This document shows, piece after piece, positions 24,699 to 34,546 of a stretch of 64,000 nucleotides of DNA. The DNA comes from Qipengyuania marincola (GTDB lineage Bacteria > Pseudomonadota > Alphaproteobacteria > Sphingomonadales > Sphingomonadaceae). The DNA is taken from contig NZ_JARULC010000003.1 in the NCBI RefSeq assembly GCF_029688625.1, positions 248,001-312,000 of the forward strand, read 5' to 3'. The notes beneath the pieces are model-generated. The model had not been told where the DNA came from. It searched no databases and saw only the letters and a program-made list of their open reading frames with translations. Each line of letters starts with the position of its first letter. Within the stretch, counting starts at the first letter, position 1. A program made the position numbers and the translations under genes.

Positions 24699-26057
24699 TC
24701 AGCGGAAGGCGGTGATCGTCCCGCTATCGTCGAGAATATAGAGCGTGTTGTTCGCAACGACCGGCGCCTGGCTGACCGGCTCGTCCAGATCGTAGAACAG
24801 GCTGGCCGCCCCTTCGCCCGTGCTCACACGATAGACCTCGCCCTCGCTGCTGGCGACCCACAGGCTGTTGCCGGCCAGCACGGGACCGGTCCAGAAAATC
24901 GGGCCCTTCCTGTCCTTGGGATCGCGATAGCGGGCTAGCTGGGTGATCCAGCGAACCTTGCCGCTGCTGCGCGCGATAGCCAGCAGGCGGGCATCGTCGG
25001 TCAGGGCGAAAATCCATTCGCCCGCCACCGCCGGGGTCGAAATGCCCGCAACGCTGAGTTCCCAGATACGCTGACCGGTAACGAGTTCGTAGGCCGCCAT
25101 CCGGCCACCCTGCCCCAGCGCGTAAACGCGGCCGTTGTCGATGATCGGATCGGCATCGATGTCGGTCAGGGACCCGACCGAGGTCGAGATCGACGTGCGC
25201 GCGAGCGCATCGGCCCACAGCGTGCGCCCGTTCTCGTAGCGGTGCGCAATCAGCTCGCCCGAACTGTAGCCGGCGATGACGGTGCCCTGCGCTGCTGCAG
25301 GTGCAGCGACGCCGAAAACGCCAGCCTGTGTCGCCGAGGCGGCCTGTTGCCATTGCACTGCGCCATCGGACAGGTTGAGCGCGTAGATCTGGTTGTCCTG
25401 CGTCATCACGAACAGCAGGCCGAATGCGATGGTGGGCGAACCGCGCAGCGGGCCGGCCGGCTTCACCTGCCAGTCGAGCACGCCGGTCTGCGCGTCGAGC
25501 TTGATCACGTCCCCGGCGCCGTCGGTGAAATAGACCTTGCCGTCGGCATAGCTCGCCCCGCCCCCGAAGGCCGAAGCGCGCGTATCGCCGGTAAGATTGG
25601 GTGAGTAGGCCCAGCGCCGCGCACCGGTCTGTGCGTCGAAGGCGTTGAGCTCGCCGTCGGCACCCACGGCGAAGAGCAGCCCGCCGCCGATCACCGGTGC
25701 CGCGCCGAGACGCTCGCGATTGGAGCCGCCCTGCACTTGTGCGGTGAAGGCTCGCGTCGGCGCATTGGCGAGGGCGAGATGGCCGTAGGACTTGCTGGCC
25801 GTGCCGCCCGCCTGCGCCCAGCTGTCGTTGACCTCGGCCGGGGGCAGCACCACGGCCACGCCCGCCAGCGCCGGATCGACCTGCGTATTGTCTTCGATCT
25901 GGGAGAGGATCGGCGTGCGGTTGCCGAGGGTCGGCGTTTCCTTCTTGTCGCCTCCGCCGAAAAGGCCGCCGTTGCATGCGGCAAGGCTGGCGGTCAGCAT
26001 GGCGGCGAGAACACCGCGGGTTATCCGGGTTGAAGGCAATGCGGCCTTACGATCCAT
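24699..26057 (-). CDS. bamB: Outer membrane assembly lipoprotein BamB
   Basis: This 452-residue PQQ-like beta-propeller lipoprotein is part of the BAM machine that inserts outer-membrane proteins. The signal peptide ends in the lipobox LAAC (ASLAACNGG). Repeated blades are visible, such as LNAFDAQTGARRWAY, VIKLDAQTGVLDWQV and MAAYELVTGQRIWEL. The ATG at 26057 has GGAAG upstream; an in-frame extension to 26090 is less likely. It follows the YfgM-like gene by 35 bases, the standard neighbour order (yfgM-bamB). Confidence 0.93.
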   Translation of the reverse strand: MDRKAALPSTRITRGVLAAMLTASLAACNGGLFGGGDKKETPTLGNRTPILSQIEDNTQVDPALAGVAVVLPPAEVNDSWAQAGGTASKSYGHLALANAPTRAFTAQVQGGSNRERLGAAPVIGGGLLFAVGADGELNAFDAQTGARRWAYSPNLTGDTRASAFGGGASYADGKVYFTDGAGDVIKLDAQTGVLDWQVKPAGPLRGSPTIAFGLLFVMTQDNQIYALNLSDGAVQWQQAASATQAGVFGVAAPAAAQGTVIAGYSSGELIAHRYENGRTLWADALARTSISTSVGSLTDIDADPIIDNGRVYALGQGGRMAAYELVTGQRIWELSVAGISTPAVAGEWIFALTDDARLLAIARSSGKVRWITQLARYRDPKDRKGPIFWTGPVLAGNSLWVASSEGEVYRVSTGEGAASLFYDLDEPVSQAPVVANNTLYILDDSGTITAFR

Positions 26058-26092
26058 AGTCAGCTCTTCCGTTCCGGCCGTTGCGGCCAAAT

Positions 26093-26890
26093 CTATTGTG
26101 CGGCGCCGGCGGCGTCACCTTCGCCGACCTGCCGGGTTACGCCCTGCTCTTGCAGCAGGGCATCGACGTCCACGATGGCATCCACGCCCAGCACGCCGGC
26201 CATCTGGCGGGCGCGCGAGCGAAGGCCCTCGGGCGCGCTTTCATCCTTGGCGATCTGCGCGAATAGCGCACCTGCCTCGGCCCGATTGTCCTGGTCGAGA
26301 TAGGCATGGGCAACGAGTTCGCCCGCGCTGGCGAAATAGGCGCTTCCGGGCACGGCCAGTGGCTTCAGCGCCGCGATGATCTCGTCGCTCGCCATGCTGT
26401 CGTACCGGATCGCGACTTCGCGCACCTTCGCCAGGTCGCGCAGCGCCGCTGGCGCATCGCCATTGGCAGCGACCGTCGCGAAAAGGCTTGCCGCCTCCTC
26501 GTCGCGGCCCTGCTCTGCGGCAATCCCTGCGCGCATCATCGCTGCGGCCGCAGGAGCGGCCGCGCCGTCTGCGGCGGCGAGAGCCTCCAGCTGGTCATAG
26601 CCGGATTGCAGATTGCCCGCCTCGACCTGGTCGAGCGCGCCGACCAGCGCTTCTCCGTCGCGTTCCATGGCGGCTTCCTGCCGGCTGTCCCAGAACAGGT
26701 ATCCGCCGAAAGCCACGAGACCGAGGACCAGTACGGCGAGCAAGGGCTTGCCGTATTTCGACATAAATTCCTCGGTATCGCCCTGGCGTACCGCATCGTC
26801 GACTTCGCGCAACAGCGCGTCCTGTTCGGCGGCATCTCGCTTTGCCAGTTTTTCTTCGCGACTAAGGTCGTTCTTGGGTTTGAGGGCCAC
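26093..26890 (-). CDS. YfgM-like tetratricopeptide membrane protein
   Basis: This 265-residue protein has a cytoplasmic charged N-terminus, one membrane segment (LLAVLVLGLVAFGGYLFW, about residues 50-67), and a periplasmic helical-repeat domain rich in alanine. This is the YfgM architecture; in E. coli YfgM is an ancillary subunit of the SecYEG translocon that hands clients to periplasmic chaperones. Position directly before bamB supports this. It is weaker in sequence than in layout, so YfgM-like is used. Confidence 0.85.
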   Translation of the reverse strand: MALKPKNDLSREEKLAKRDAAEQDALLREVDDAVRQGDTEEFMSKYGKPLLAVLVLGLVAFGGYLFWDSRQEAAMERDGEALVGALDQVEAGNLQSGYDQLEALAAADGAAAPAAAAMMRAGIAAEQGRDEEAASLFATVAANGDAPAALRDLAKVREVAIRYDSMASDEIIAALKPLAVPGSAYFASAGELVAHAYLDQDNRAEAGALFAQIAKDESAPEGLRSRARQMAGVLGVDAIVDVDALLQEQGVTRQVGEGDAAGAAQ

Positions 26891-27023
26891 GTGTGGCGGG
26901 CTCCGCTATGATGGGTCGAAAATTGTCTGGCGGGTCTTTAGGCAGTGCGTCGGGCGAGGGCAATGGTCCGCAAAGCCTGTCCCCGCCCGCGTGAACCGGT
27001 GATTAAACGGCGCGCATCTGTCG

Positions 27024-28166
27024 TCACAGCTCGCGACCCATCGCGCTCGAATAGAGTCGGCGATAGGTCGCAATCATCTTGGCCTCGTCGAATTCGGCGA
27101 CCGCCTTTGCGCGATTGGCCTCGCCCACCGCGCGGCGCACCTCTTTCGATCCCGCCAGTTCCGCCAAAGCATCGCGCAAGCCGCCCTCGCTGCCAGCCGA
27201 GGTGATGTAGGGCTCGTTCTCTTCCGCCACCATCGTTCGGATGTCGCCGACGCCGGGTGCAGCGACCGGCAGGCCGGCGGCCATCGCTTCCACCACCGAG
27301 AGCGGGAATTGCTCGGAATCGCTGGAAAGCGCGAAGATGTCGAACAGGCCGATTGCCCGCGCGGGATCGGCAACCGCGCCAGGTAGGTGCACGCGATCGT
27401 ACAGCCCCAGCCGCTCGACCTCGGCCAGGATCTCGCCGCGCGCCTCCCCCTCGCCGAGGATCACGAGCTGCCATTCTTCGGGCAGCGGCGCAAAGGCGCG
27501 CACGAGCCGTGGCAGGTTCTTGATCGTGCGCAGTCCGGCCAGCGTACCGACCCACAATTCGCCGGGACGCTTGATAATGCGCAGGGCATCGGGCTTGGGC
27601 CGCATTGCGAAAGCCTTGGTGGCGATGCCGTTGGGAATGCGTTTCACCCGGCCAAGCGGCTGCTGCCAATCGACCAGCGCGATCTCCTCCAGCCGCTCGG
27701 ACGGGACAACCAGCCCCGCGCTTCTCCCGAGAGCTACGCGCCGATACCACGTGCGCCGTTTCTTCAGCCGGTTAAGCTCGCTCTCGTCGAAACCGTCTTC
27801 ATGATGGACCAGCGGCGGCAGATTGTGCACGTCCTTGAACAGCGTGTGGGCCATCACGGCGTCCATCGCACCCCAATTGTAGGTCAACACGAGGTCGTAG
27901 GGCCTCATCGCCTTGGCGATGCGCTGCAGACGTCCGGGCAGGGGCGCGCCCTTGAGACTGGGAAAATCGGGCTGCAGCGTCACGCGTATGCCTTTCGCGA
28001 TCCCCTCGGCCGCATCCAGCCGCTCCGGTTCTGCGGAAACGATTGTATGTTCCGCTTTCGAGCCAAAGGCATTGATCAGCTGAACGCTGCGCCGTTCCTT
28101 GCCACCGGCGGCGAAGGTCGAATGCAGGTGGAGGATATGCGGGCGCCCCCCCTTGGCAGCGCTCAA
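27024..28166 (-). CDS. Glycosyltransferase, GT4 family
   Basis: This 380-residue GT-B enzyme opens with the donor-site segment HLHSTFAAGGKERRSVQLIN. The C-terminal nucleotide-sugar pocket follows in PNGIATKAF, WVGTLAGLRTIKNLPRLV and the EX7E-type region SEQFPLSVVEAMAAGLPV. Soluble or membrane-peripheral. Acceptor and sugar are unknown; relatives build surface polysaccharide or lipid-linked glycans. Its ATG overlaps the upstream hydrolase stop by four bases, so the two are translationally coupled. Confidence 0.88.
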   Translation of the reverse strand: MSAAKGGRPHILHLHSTFAAGGKERRSVQLINAFGSKAEHTIVSAEPERLDAAEGIAKGIRVTLQPDFPSLKGAPLPGRLQRIAKAMRPYDLVLTYNWGAMDAVMAHTLFKDVHNLPPLVHHEDGFDESELNRLKKRRTWYRRVALGRSAGLVVPSERLEEIALVDWQQPLGRVKRIPNGIATKAFAMRPKPDALRIIKRPGELWVGTLAGLRTIKNLPRLVRAFAPLPEEWQLVILGEGEARGEILAEVERLGLYDRVHLPGAVADPARAIGLFDIFALSSDSEQFPLSVVEAMAAGLPVAAPGVGDIRTMVAEENEPYITSAGSEGGLRDALAELAGSKEVRRAVGEANRAKAVAEFDEAKMIATYRRLYSSAMGREL

Positions 28167-29029
28167 CGCACTTGCTCCAGCAATTCATCGATCGCAGCCC
28201 GCGCCTGGGGCTCGTCGAGTGTCGGCGCATGGCCGATCCGGGGAACGGTCACCGCACGCGCCTCGGGCATGCGCTGCTGCATCTGCGCAAAGCTTGCCTC
28301 CGATAGCAGGGGCGATACTTCCCCGCGCAAGAGCAATACCGGCCGACCGCCAAGCGCTTCGAACGCGGGCCACAGATCGGGCGGCACGGCCGCTTCATCC
28401 GCCGCGAGGATGGGGTCGGCGATCTTCATGTCGTAATCGAAAACAATGCGCCCGCTGCTCGCCAGGGTCATTCCGCGTTTCGCCATGCGCAACCAGTCGT
28501 GGACGTCGAAGCCGGGAAAGTTCTCGGCGTGTACTTCTTCCAGCGCCCGTGCGGCGTGCATCCAGGTAGCAAAGCTTCGCCCTTGCCCGACATAGCCCTT
28601 GATCGCCTCCAGCCCGGCCATTTCAAGCGCCGGTCCGATATCATTTAGTACTACGCCTGCCAGCCGCTCGGGCTGCATCGTGGCAAGGATCATGGTCATC
28701 AGCCCGCCCATCGACGTACCGATGGACACAAAGCGCTCGATCGCTTCCTGCTGGAGGAGCGCCAACACATCACCGACATACACCGGCAGCGCATAAGTTG
28801 CGCTATCGCTGGCATATTCGCTGTCGCCCCGCCCGCGCATGTCGGGCACGATGACTCGCCAGCCTTGCGCCACGAGGTGCGTGGCGAGATTTTCGAAATC
28901 GCGAGCATTGCGCGTCAGGCCATGCAGGCAGATAATCGGGGGCCGGGCGCTCGCCTTGCCGTAGTCGCGAAAATGAAGGGTGAGGCCGTCAGCGCTTTGC
29001 CAGCTGCGGTCCGAAAAGGAAGTGTCCAT
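28163..29029 (-). CDS. Alpha/beta hydrolase
   Basis: This 288-residue cytoplasmic hydrolase has the oxyanion region CLHGLTRNARDF, the nucleophile elbow GTSMGG with S106, and a late histidine in RIGHAPTLDEP. It resembles the esterase/carboxylesterase-type group (PcaD-like). The reaction cannot be told from sequence. It is coupled to the glycosyltransferase gene and lies divergent from selO with only a short gap, so their promoters must overlap coding sequence or each other. Confidence 0.85.
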   Translation of the reverse strand: MDTSFSDRSWQSADGLTLHFRDYGKASARPPIICLHGLTRNARDFENLATHLVAQGWRVIVPDMRGRGDSEYASDSATYALPVYVGDVLALLQQEAIERFVSIGTSMGGLMTMILATMQPERLAGVVLNDIGPALEMAGLEAIKGYVGQGRSFATWMHAARALEEVHAENFPGFDVHDWLRMAKRGMTLASSGRIVFDYDMKIADPILAADEAAVPPDLWPAFEALGGRPVLLLRGEVSPLLSEASFAQMQQRMPEARAVTVPRIGHAPTLDEPQARAAIDELLEQVR

Positions 29030-29106
29030 GATTGGCGGCGTCTGTCCCGTCGCAAGAAAAATGTGCCGCCCTTGTGCCGGGCAGCTTCGCGCTCCACTAT
29101 CGCGAC

Positions 29107-30519
29107 ATGCGCGATGAACCGCAAGCCGCGAGCTACTCTCCCGATATGCCGATCATGCAGCTGGCCGAGTGGCTGGGAGATCCGGTCGTGGCGGCCGATT
29201 TTCCGCAGGTCCGGCTACGCTTCCGCAACGACCGCCATGCGGCGCCCATCGGACTGGACAACCTTCCGGACGAGGAATGGATAAAGCACTTCGGACGGTT
29301 CGCCCCGTTGCCCGACAATCTCCGGCAGCCGCTCGCACTTCGGTATCACGGGCACCAGTTCCGCGTTTACAATCCTGAGATCGGTGACGGTCGCGGCTTC
29401 CTGTTTGCCCAGATGCGCGATGCCGAGGGACGCCTCCTCGATCTCGGAACCAAGGGTTCTGGCCCGACGCCGTGGAGCAGGTTCGGCGACGGCCGGTTGA
29501 CCTTGAAGGGAGCGGTGCGCGAAATCCTCGCCACCGAAATGCTCGAAGCGCTTGGCGTCTATACGTCGAAAACCTTCAGCGTCATCGAGACGGGCGAGGA
29601 ATTGCAGCGCAATGACGAACCCTCGCCGACGCGCTCGGCCGTGCTGACGCGGTTGAGCCACGGGCATATTCGCATCGGCACTTTCCAGCGTCTGCTCGCC
29701 CTCGAACAACGTGACCACATGGAAGAGTTGGTCGATTATTGCCTGACGCAGTTCCCAGGTCCCCTGCCGCCGGGAGACGCGCCTGGCAGGGAGGAGCCCG
29801 CCGTGCGGCTCATGCATCTCGTGGTCGAGCGGCTGGCCGATCTTGCCGCGAGCTGGATGGTGGCGGGTTTTGTCCATGGTGTGCTCAATACCGACAACAT
29901 GAACATCACCGGCGAAAGCTTCGATTATGGGCCATGGCGATTCCTGCCGCGCTGGGACCCGGAGTTCACCGCAGCCTATTTCGACCATCAGGGCCTTTAC
30001 GCCTTCGGCCGCCAGCCAGAGGCGTTGCACTGGAACTGCGGGCAATTCGCGATTGCCTTGCGACTGCTGGCTGATGCGCCGCCGCTGATTGCCGCGATGG
30101 AGCGATTTGGACCGCTTTATATGGAGGCCGTCGGCCAACGGTGGTGCTGGCGCCTTGGGGTTGCCAGTCGTGGCACCGAGGCCGATGCCGCGCTGGTCGC
30201 GGCATGCGAAGCCCATTTGCGCGATAGCGGCATGGCCCCCGACGCGTTCTTTTTCCGTCATCGAGGTGGCCGCGCGACCGACGGTGCATTGGCCGAAGCG
30301 CTCAAAGGCTATGAAAGTGTCGCAAGTAGTCATCCCTACTGGTCGGGCGATGGGCCACAGGGCATGCTGATCGAGGAAGTCGAGGCTGTGTGGGCAGCGA
30401 TCGACCGCGACGATGACTGGTCACCCTTGCACGAGAAGATTGCCGCCCTGCGCGTGATGGGCGCGGCGCACGGCTCACCGCCCCCGCCCGCCGGCCACGC
30501 CGGAACAATTGGCGTTTGA
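29107..30519 (+). CDS. selO: Protein adenylyltransferase SelO
   Basis: This is a 470-residue pseudokinase-fold enzyme (YdiU/SelO) that transfers AMP from ATP to proteins in redox homeostasis. Diagnostic blocks are YHGHQFRVYNPEIGDGRG, LDLGTKGSGPTPWSRFGDGR, LKGAVREILATEMLEALGV and the metal-binding HGVLNTDNMNITG followed by FDYGPW. The C-terminus ends GTIGV with no selenocysteine or conserved CxxC, as in many bacterial forms. ATG 29107 is used; a TTG at 29032 in frame has an acceptable ribosome binding site and would add 25 residues. Confidence 0.9.
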   Translation: MRDEPQAASYSPDMPIMQLAEWLGDPVVAADFPQVRLRFRNDRHAAPIGLDNLPDEEWIKHFGRFAPLPDNLRQPLALRYHGHQFRVYNPEIGDGRGFLFAQMRDAEGRLLDLGTKGSGPTPWSRFGDGRLTLKGAVREILATEMLEALGVYTSKTFSVIETGEELQRNDEPSPTRSAVLTRLSHGHIRIGTFQRLLALEQRDHMEELVDYCLTQFPGPLPPGDAPGREEPAVRLMHLVVERLADLAASWMVAGFVHGVLNTDNMNITGESFDYGPWRFLPRWDPEFTAAYFDHQGLYAFGRQPEALHWNCGQFAIALRLLADAPPLIAAMERFGPLYMEAVGQRWCWRLGVASRGTEADAALVAACEAHLRDSGMAPDAFFFRHRGGRATDGALAEALKGYESVASSHPYWSGDGPQGMLIEEVEAVWAAIDRDDDWSPLHEKIAALRVMGAAHGSPPPPAGHAGTIGV

Positions 30520-30582
30520 CCCTCACCCAAGGGTAGCACATAGGCCCCAGCATGATAACCGAAGGTCGCGGGAAAGCGTAAC

Positions 30583-31995
30583 GTGTCGAGCAGTGAACTG
30601 GTATCCACCGAACCCGCCACCGGTGCCGAAATCTGGCGCGGGACCGCTGGCGATCCCGAACAGGCCGTAGCGCGCGGCCGGGACGCCATGCGCGATTGGG
30701 CGCGGCTGCCGCTAGCCCAGCGGATCGAACTCGTCCGCCGCTTCGCCAATACTGTGCGCAAGCATGCCGAACCCTTTGCCGAACTGATCGCGCGGGAAAC
30801 CGGCAAGCCGCTGTGGGAAGCGCGCACCGAGGTGGAAGCCGTGATCGGCAAGGTCGAGATTTCGATAACCGCCTATGCCGAACGCACCGGCATGAAAAAG
30901 CTGAACAGCGCCCTCCAGGGGACGGCCGCCCTGCGCCACAAGCCGCACGGGCTGATGCTGGTGCTGGGACCCTACAACTTTCCCGCTCACCTGCCCAATG
31001 GGCACATCGTCCCGGCGCTGATCGCAGGCAATGCGATCATCTTCAAGCCGAGCGAGAAGACCCCCGCGGTCGGCGAATTTCTGACGCGCTGCTTCCATGA
31101 AGCGGGCATTTCCGAAGGCGTGGTGCAGTGCATTCATGGCGGCCCCGATGTCGGCAAGACGCTGGTCGGTCATGCCGACGTCGATGGCGTGCTTTTCACC
31201 GGTTCGGCGCGCGCAGGCATCGCGATCAATCGCAAGCTGGCGACCAACCCGGGCAAGATCATCGCGCTCGAGATGGGCGGCAATAATCCGATCGTGGTGA
31301 CCGACACGCCCATCGTCGCGGATGCCGCGGCTACCATCATCCAGTCGGCCTTCACCACTGCTGGCCAGCGTTGCACAGCGGCGCGGCGGCTGATCGTGGT
31401 GGATTCGATGTTCGACAAGATCGTGGCCGAAGTGAAGAAGCTGGCCGAGCGACTGATCGTCGACGAACCCTTCGCCGACCCGCGGCCCTTCATGGGCTGC
31501 GTCATCGACAACCAGAGTGCCGATCTACTGTCGGAAAGCTTTGTTGCGCTGATGGGCCGGGGCGGCAAGCCGATCGTGCACATGAAGCGGCGCGACGAGA
31601 ATCTGCCGTTCCTGTCGCCCGCCATCCTCGATGCCACCGATATCAAGGAGCGCCCGGACATCGAGCTCTTCGGTCCGCTGCTGCAGGTCATCCGCGTCAC
31701 CGATCTGGATGCGGCGATCGCCGAGGCGAACGACACGCGCTATGGCCTGTCCGCTTCGCTGATCGGCGGGAGCCCCGAAGATTTCGAGCATTTCTGGACC
31801 GAGATCCGCGCCGGTATCGTCAACTGGAACCGCCCGACCAACGGGGCGTCGTCCGCCGCGCCCTTCGGCGGGATCGGCCTGTCGGGCAACCACCGTCCGG
31901 CAGCCTTCTACGCAGCCGATTACTGCGCCTATCCGGTTGCAAGCACCGAGATGGAACAGCCACGTGCCAGTATCGGAATCGGCCTCAAATCCTGA
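30583..31995 (+). CDS. astD: N-succinylglutamate 5-semialdehyde dehydrogenase
   Basis: This 470-residue NAD-dependent aldehyde dehydrogenase catalyses the fourth step of arginine catabolism by the AST pathway. The catalytic cysteine lies in TTAGQRCTAAR, the glutamate in ALEMGGNNP, and the NAD site in FTGSARAGIAI. The opening ISITAYAERTG and LGPYNFPAHLPNGHI favour AstD over other aldehyde dehydrogenases. The start is GTG. None of astA, astB, astC or astE is beside it, so the pathway is dispersed or the enzyme works alone. Confidence 0.88.
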   Translation: MSSSELVSTEPATGAEIWRGTAGDPEQAVARGRDAMRDWARLPLAQRIELVRRFANTVRKHAEPFAELIARETGKPLWEARTEVEAVIGKVEISITAYAERTGMKKLNSALQGTAALRHKPHGLMLVLGPYNFPAHLPNGHIVPALIAGNAIIFKPSEKTPAVGEFLTRCFHEAGISEGVVQCIHGGPDVGKTLVGHADVDGVLFTGSARAGIAINRKLATNPGKIIALEMGGNNPIVVTDTPIVADAAATIIQSAFTTAGQRCTAARRLIVVDSMFDKIVAEVKKLAERLIVDEPFADPRPFMGCVIDNQSADLLSESFVALMGRGGKPIVHMKRRDENLPFLSPAILDATDIKERPDIELFGPLLQVIRVTDLDAAIAEANDTRYGLSASLIGGSPEDFEHFWTEIRAGIVNWNRPTNGASSAAPFGGIGLSGNHRPAAFYAADYCAYPVASTEMEQPRASIGIGLKS

Positions 31996-32025
31996 TCCCA
32001 CCCGGCGGCAGGGAGATTTTCTGGC

Positions 32026-32736
32026 CTAGTTGCTGGTGACAAGGTCGATCTGGGTCACGCCCTGATCGAGCCTGCGGCCGTAGATCACATAGGCCGACTG
32101 GCCCTTCGTGCCGCTCAGGATGTTGTCGCCACCCTTGCTCGTGTGCTCGACGTTGAAGCCTGCTTCGCGCGCGCGGGTGCTGTAGAAAGCGAAGACGTCG
32201 TTCAGCGCTACCGGCGTGTAGAAAGACACGACCCTGAGCGCGCATTCGCCCTCGTCCGTGCCTGCCGCCTCCTGCGTATTGCCGCGCGGATAGACCGGGA
32301 ATGCCGTGGGGAGTTTCGCCGCCCAGGCAGAGCCGTATTCCGCGCTCTGCGCGCAATTGGTCCCGCCGGGCTGCACCGCAGCGCGGGCCGCGGCGACCAT
32401 GGCGGCTGTGTCGGGCGCGTCAGCCGCGAGCTGTTTCGCTGCAGGCGCAGGCTTGAGGTTCGCGGCCCCGCCGACCATTTGCGAAGCGCGGTCGCGCGCG
32501 GCGGCAATGGCCTCCTCGCTCTTGTCGATCTGCGGGATTGCGGCGCTGCCGGTGCCGGACAATGCGGCCCCCGCCTCGTTCTGCCCGGACAGATCGGGAT
32601 CGGTCGCCAGCCCGTCATTCAACGCCTGTTCGCTCGCCGGATCGACGGTGTCGCCATCCTGCCCCCCATCGGGCCCGGAACCACACGCAGCGAGCACCGC
32701 CAAGGGCGCAATAGTGGCCAGGAAACGCAAGGTCAT
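32026..32736 (-). CDS. Hypothetical lipoprotein
   Basis: This 236-residue exported lipoprotein has a clear signal peptide and the lipobox LAAC (VLAACGSG). It is followed by an acidic, Gly/Asp/Ala-rich linker and a globular C-terminal domain beginning around NCAQSAEYGSAWAAKLP. The domain has cysteines in NCAQ and GECALRVVSF that may pair, and ends VIYGRRLDQGVTQIDLVT. I do not recognise the family. ATG 32736 has GGAGAG upstream; an upstream in-frame start is rejected. Confidence 0.7.
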   Translation of the reverse strand: MTLRFLATIAPLAVLAACGSGPDGGQDGDTVDPASEQALNDGLATDPDLSGQNEAGAALSGTGSAAIPQIDKSEEAIAAARDRASQMVGGAANLKPAPAAKQLAADAPDTAAMVAAARAAVQPGGTNCAQSAEYGSAWAAKLPTAFPVYPRGNTQEAAGTDEGECALRVVSFYTPVALNDVFAFYSTRAREAGFNVEHTSKGGDNILSGTKGQSAYVIYGRRLDQGVTQIDLVTSN

Positions 32737-32846
32737 CGAAACTCTCCGGCAAATTGAGCAGTCATCTGTGCTGCGAATACCGCTTCCACACCAGCCAGTG
32801 CGCAGCCCTTGCGTCATATCGGGACAATCGGCTGCGGAAAAGGGAA

Positions 32847-32887
32847 AGGGCGCCCCTCGTCTCCGGAAGGAAGACGAGAGGCGCCCT
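32847..32887 (-). terminator. Terminator-like hairpin
   Basis: Sixteen-base arms at 32847-32862 and 32872-32887 pair at 15 of 16 positions around a 9-base loop. On the minus strand the stem is followed by TTTCCCTTTT. It therefore fits as the end of the glycine-zipper gene transcript. Confidence 0.65.
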
Positions 32888-32962
32888 GACGGCCCCGTGT
32901 TGTTATTGCGGGTGCCGCCGTTTCACCCGCGGGTGGGCGCGGGCGAAAGTCCGGTGGTAGGC

Positions 32963-33469
32963 TTAGCCGCAGCGCGTGTTGGAGCGGTCGATGCTGCGTC
33001 CGAGCAGAGCGCCTGCCGCGCCGCCGAGGATCGCGCCCAACGTGCGATCGCCGCGACCGGCGACCTCGTGTCCGATCAGCGCGCCGACGCCCGCGCCGAC
33101 AAGGAGGCCGGTCGTGCCATTGTCACGGCGGCAGTAATACCGCCCGTCGCGGCCGCGCCAGATCCGCGTGTCGCGGCGGACGGGCTCGCCATAGTAGCGG
33201 TCGTAGCCCATGTAATAGGGCCGCGGCGCACGCCGGTCGCGGTAGTCGCGATAGGAGCGACGATCGCTGTAATAATGGCGGTCGCGATGACGCTTCCAGT
33301 GCTTGCGCGTCTTGCCGTGCTCGTAAACATGCGTGGCCGCTGCGTCGGCATGGACGGCAGCATGCGCCGCCGGCGATGCGTGCATTGCCGGTGCGGCAGA
33401 GGCCGGAGTGGCAAGCGCGAGGCCGGTCGCGGCAAGCGCCATTGCGGGAAGCTTGAACGGGTTGGCCAT
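32963..33469 (-). CDS. Glycine-zipper 2TM domain envelope protein
   Basis: This 168-residue secreted protein has a signal peptide ending at ASAA (about residue 25), a basic Arg/Tyr/His-rich middle, and a C-terminal glycine-zipper segment GLLVGAGVGALIGHEVAG with LGAILGGAAGALLGR. Such proteins (17 kDa antigen/SlyB-like) insert in or line the outer membrane. Their exact function is poorly known. The Tyr/Arg-rich stretch recalls the RcnB-like protein at 6.4 kb. ATG 33469 has AAGGAATA upstream. Confidence 0.82.
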   Translation of the reverse strand: MANPFKLPAMALAATGLALATPASAAPAMHASPAAHAAVHADAAATHVYEHGKTRKHWKRHRDRHYYSDRRSYRDYRDRRAPRPYYMGYDRYYGEPVRRDTRIWRGRDGRYYCRRDNGTTGLLVGAGVGALIGHEVAGRGDRTLGAILGGAAGALLGRSIDRSNTRCG

Positions 33470-33643
33470 GAGATATTCCTTCGATTGATCCGTGTGCGAT
33501 TCGATAACGTTAAGGTTTAAGCCCCGGAAGCTGAACCGAATGCAACAGCGTGGTCAGAAACGAATTTTGCGACAGACCGACCATCTGCGGTCGATAAATT
33601 GAGCCTTGCCGCCACCTTCCGGCAGGCCTAGCGCCTGCTCAGG

Positions 33644-34546
33644 ATGACAAAGGCCGCACAGAGTCACGATCGCACAGGCCTTGGCGCGGCGCTGGGTGCC
33701 TATGTCATCTGGGGCTTCCTGCCGTTGTATCTGATCCTGGTGAAAAGCGTGCCTGCCTTCGAATTCGTAGGCTGGCGGATCATCTGGACGCTACCGCTCT
33801 GCTTGCTGATCGTCGCCTTCCGCAAACAAGGTACGGAAATCCGCGTGGCATTGCGGAATCGCAAGGTCCTTACCCTGCTCTTGCTCAGCGCCACCCTCAT
33901 TGCCGTGAACTGGGTGGTCTATGTCTGGGCGATCCAGAACGGGCAGGTCTATGCCGCCAGTCTGGGCTACTACATCAATCCCCTGGTCAACGTGCTGCTC
34001 GGCACGCTGTTGCTTGGCGAGCGGTTGACGCGGCCGCAATGGCTCGCGGTGGCGCTTGCTGGCGTTGGCGTCTCGCTGCTGCTGGCAGGTGCGCTGACGA
34101 CGCTGTGGATCAGCCTGACGCTGGCACTGAGCTTCGGCACCTATGGCCTGATCCGCAAGCAGGTACCGGTCGGATCGCTTCCGGGCCTTACGATCGAATC
34201 GGCCATCCTGCTACTGCCCGCACTCGGCGTCGCCTGGTATTACGCAGGCCTGCCGGCCGGCTCGGCCTTCGCACAGGACATCGGCCTCAGCTTGGCGATC
34301 ATGTTGGGCGGGGCGCTTACGGCCTTTCCCTTGCTGCTGTTTGCCATCGCTGCGCGCAAGCTGCCCTATTCGACGCTCGGCTTCATCCAGTTTCTCGCCC
34401 CGAGCATCGTCTTCATCCTCGGTCTGACGGTTTTCGGCGAAGATCTGAAACCGGTGCAAGCCGCCTGCTTCGCCTGCATCTGGGGCGCAGCGGCGATCTT
34501 CGTGTGGGACCTGTGGTCGCGGTCTAGGACGCCAGCTGCCAGCTGA
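33644..34546 (+). CDS. rarD: RarD-type EamA-family transporter
   Basis: This 300-residue inner-membrane carrier has ten hydrophobic helices in two EamA repeats. The segments [45 protein letters not shown] and [16 protein letters not shown] are characteristic of RarD, the chloramphenicol-sensitive (YojE) branch. The transported substrate is not known. Its 3' end overlaps the convergent pyrC by 23 bases. Confidence 0.9.
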   Translation: MTKAAQSHDRTGLGAALGAYVIWGFLPLYLILVKSVPAFEFVGWRIIWTLPLCLLIVAFRKQGTEIRVALRNRKVLTLLLLSATLIAVNWVVYVWAIQNGQVYAASLGYYINPLVNVLLGTLLLGERLTRPQWLAVALAGVGVSLLLAGALTTLWISLTLALSFGTYGLIRKQVPVGSLPGLTIESAILLLPALGVAWYYAGLPAGSAFAQDIGLSLAIMLGGALTAFPLLLFAIAARKLPYSTLGFIQFLAPSIVFILGLTVFGEDLKPVQAACFACIWGAAAIFVWDLWSRSRTPAAS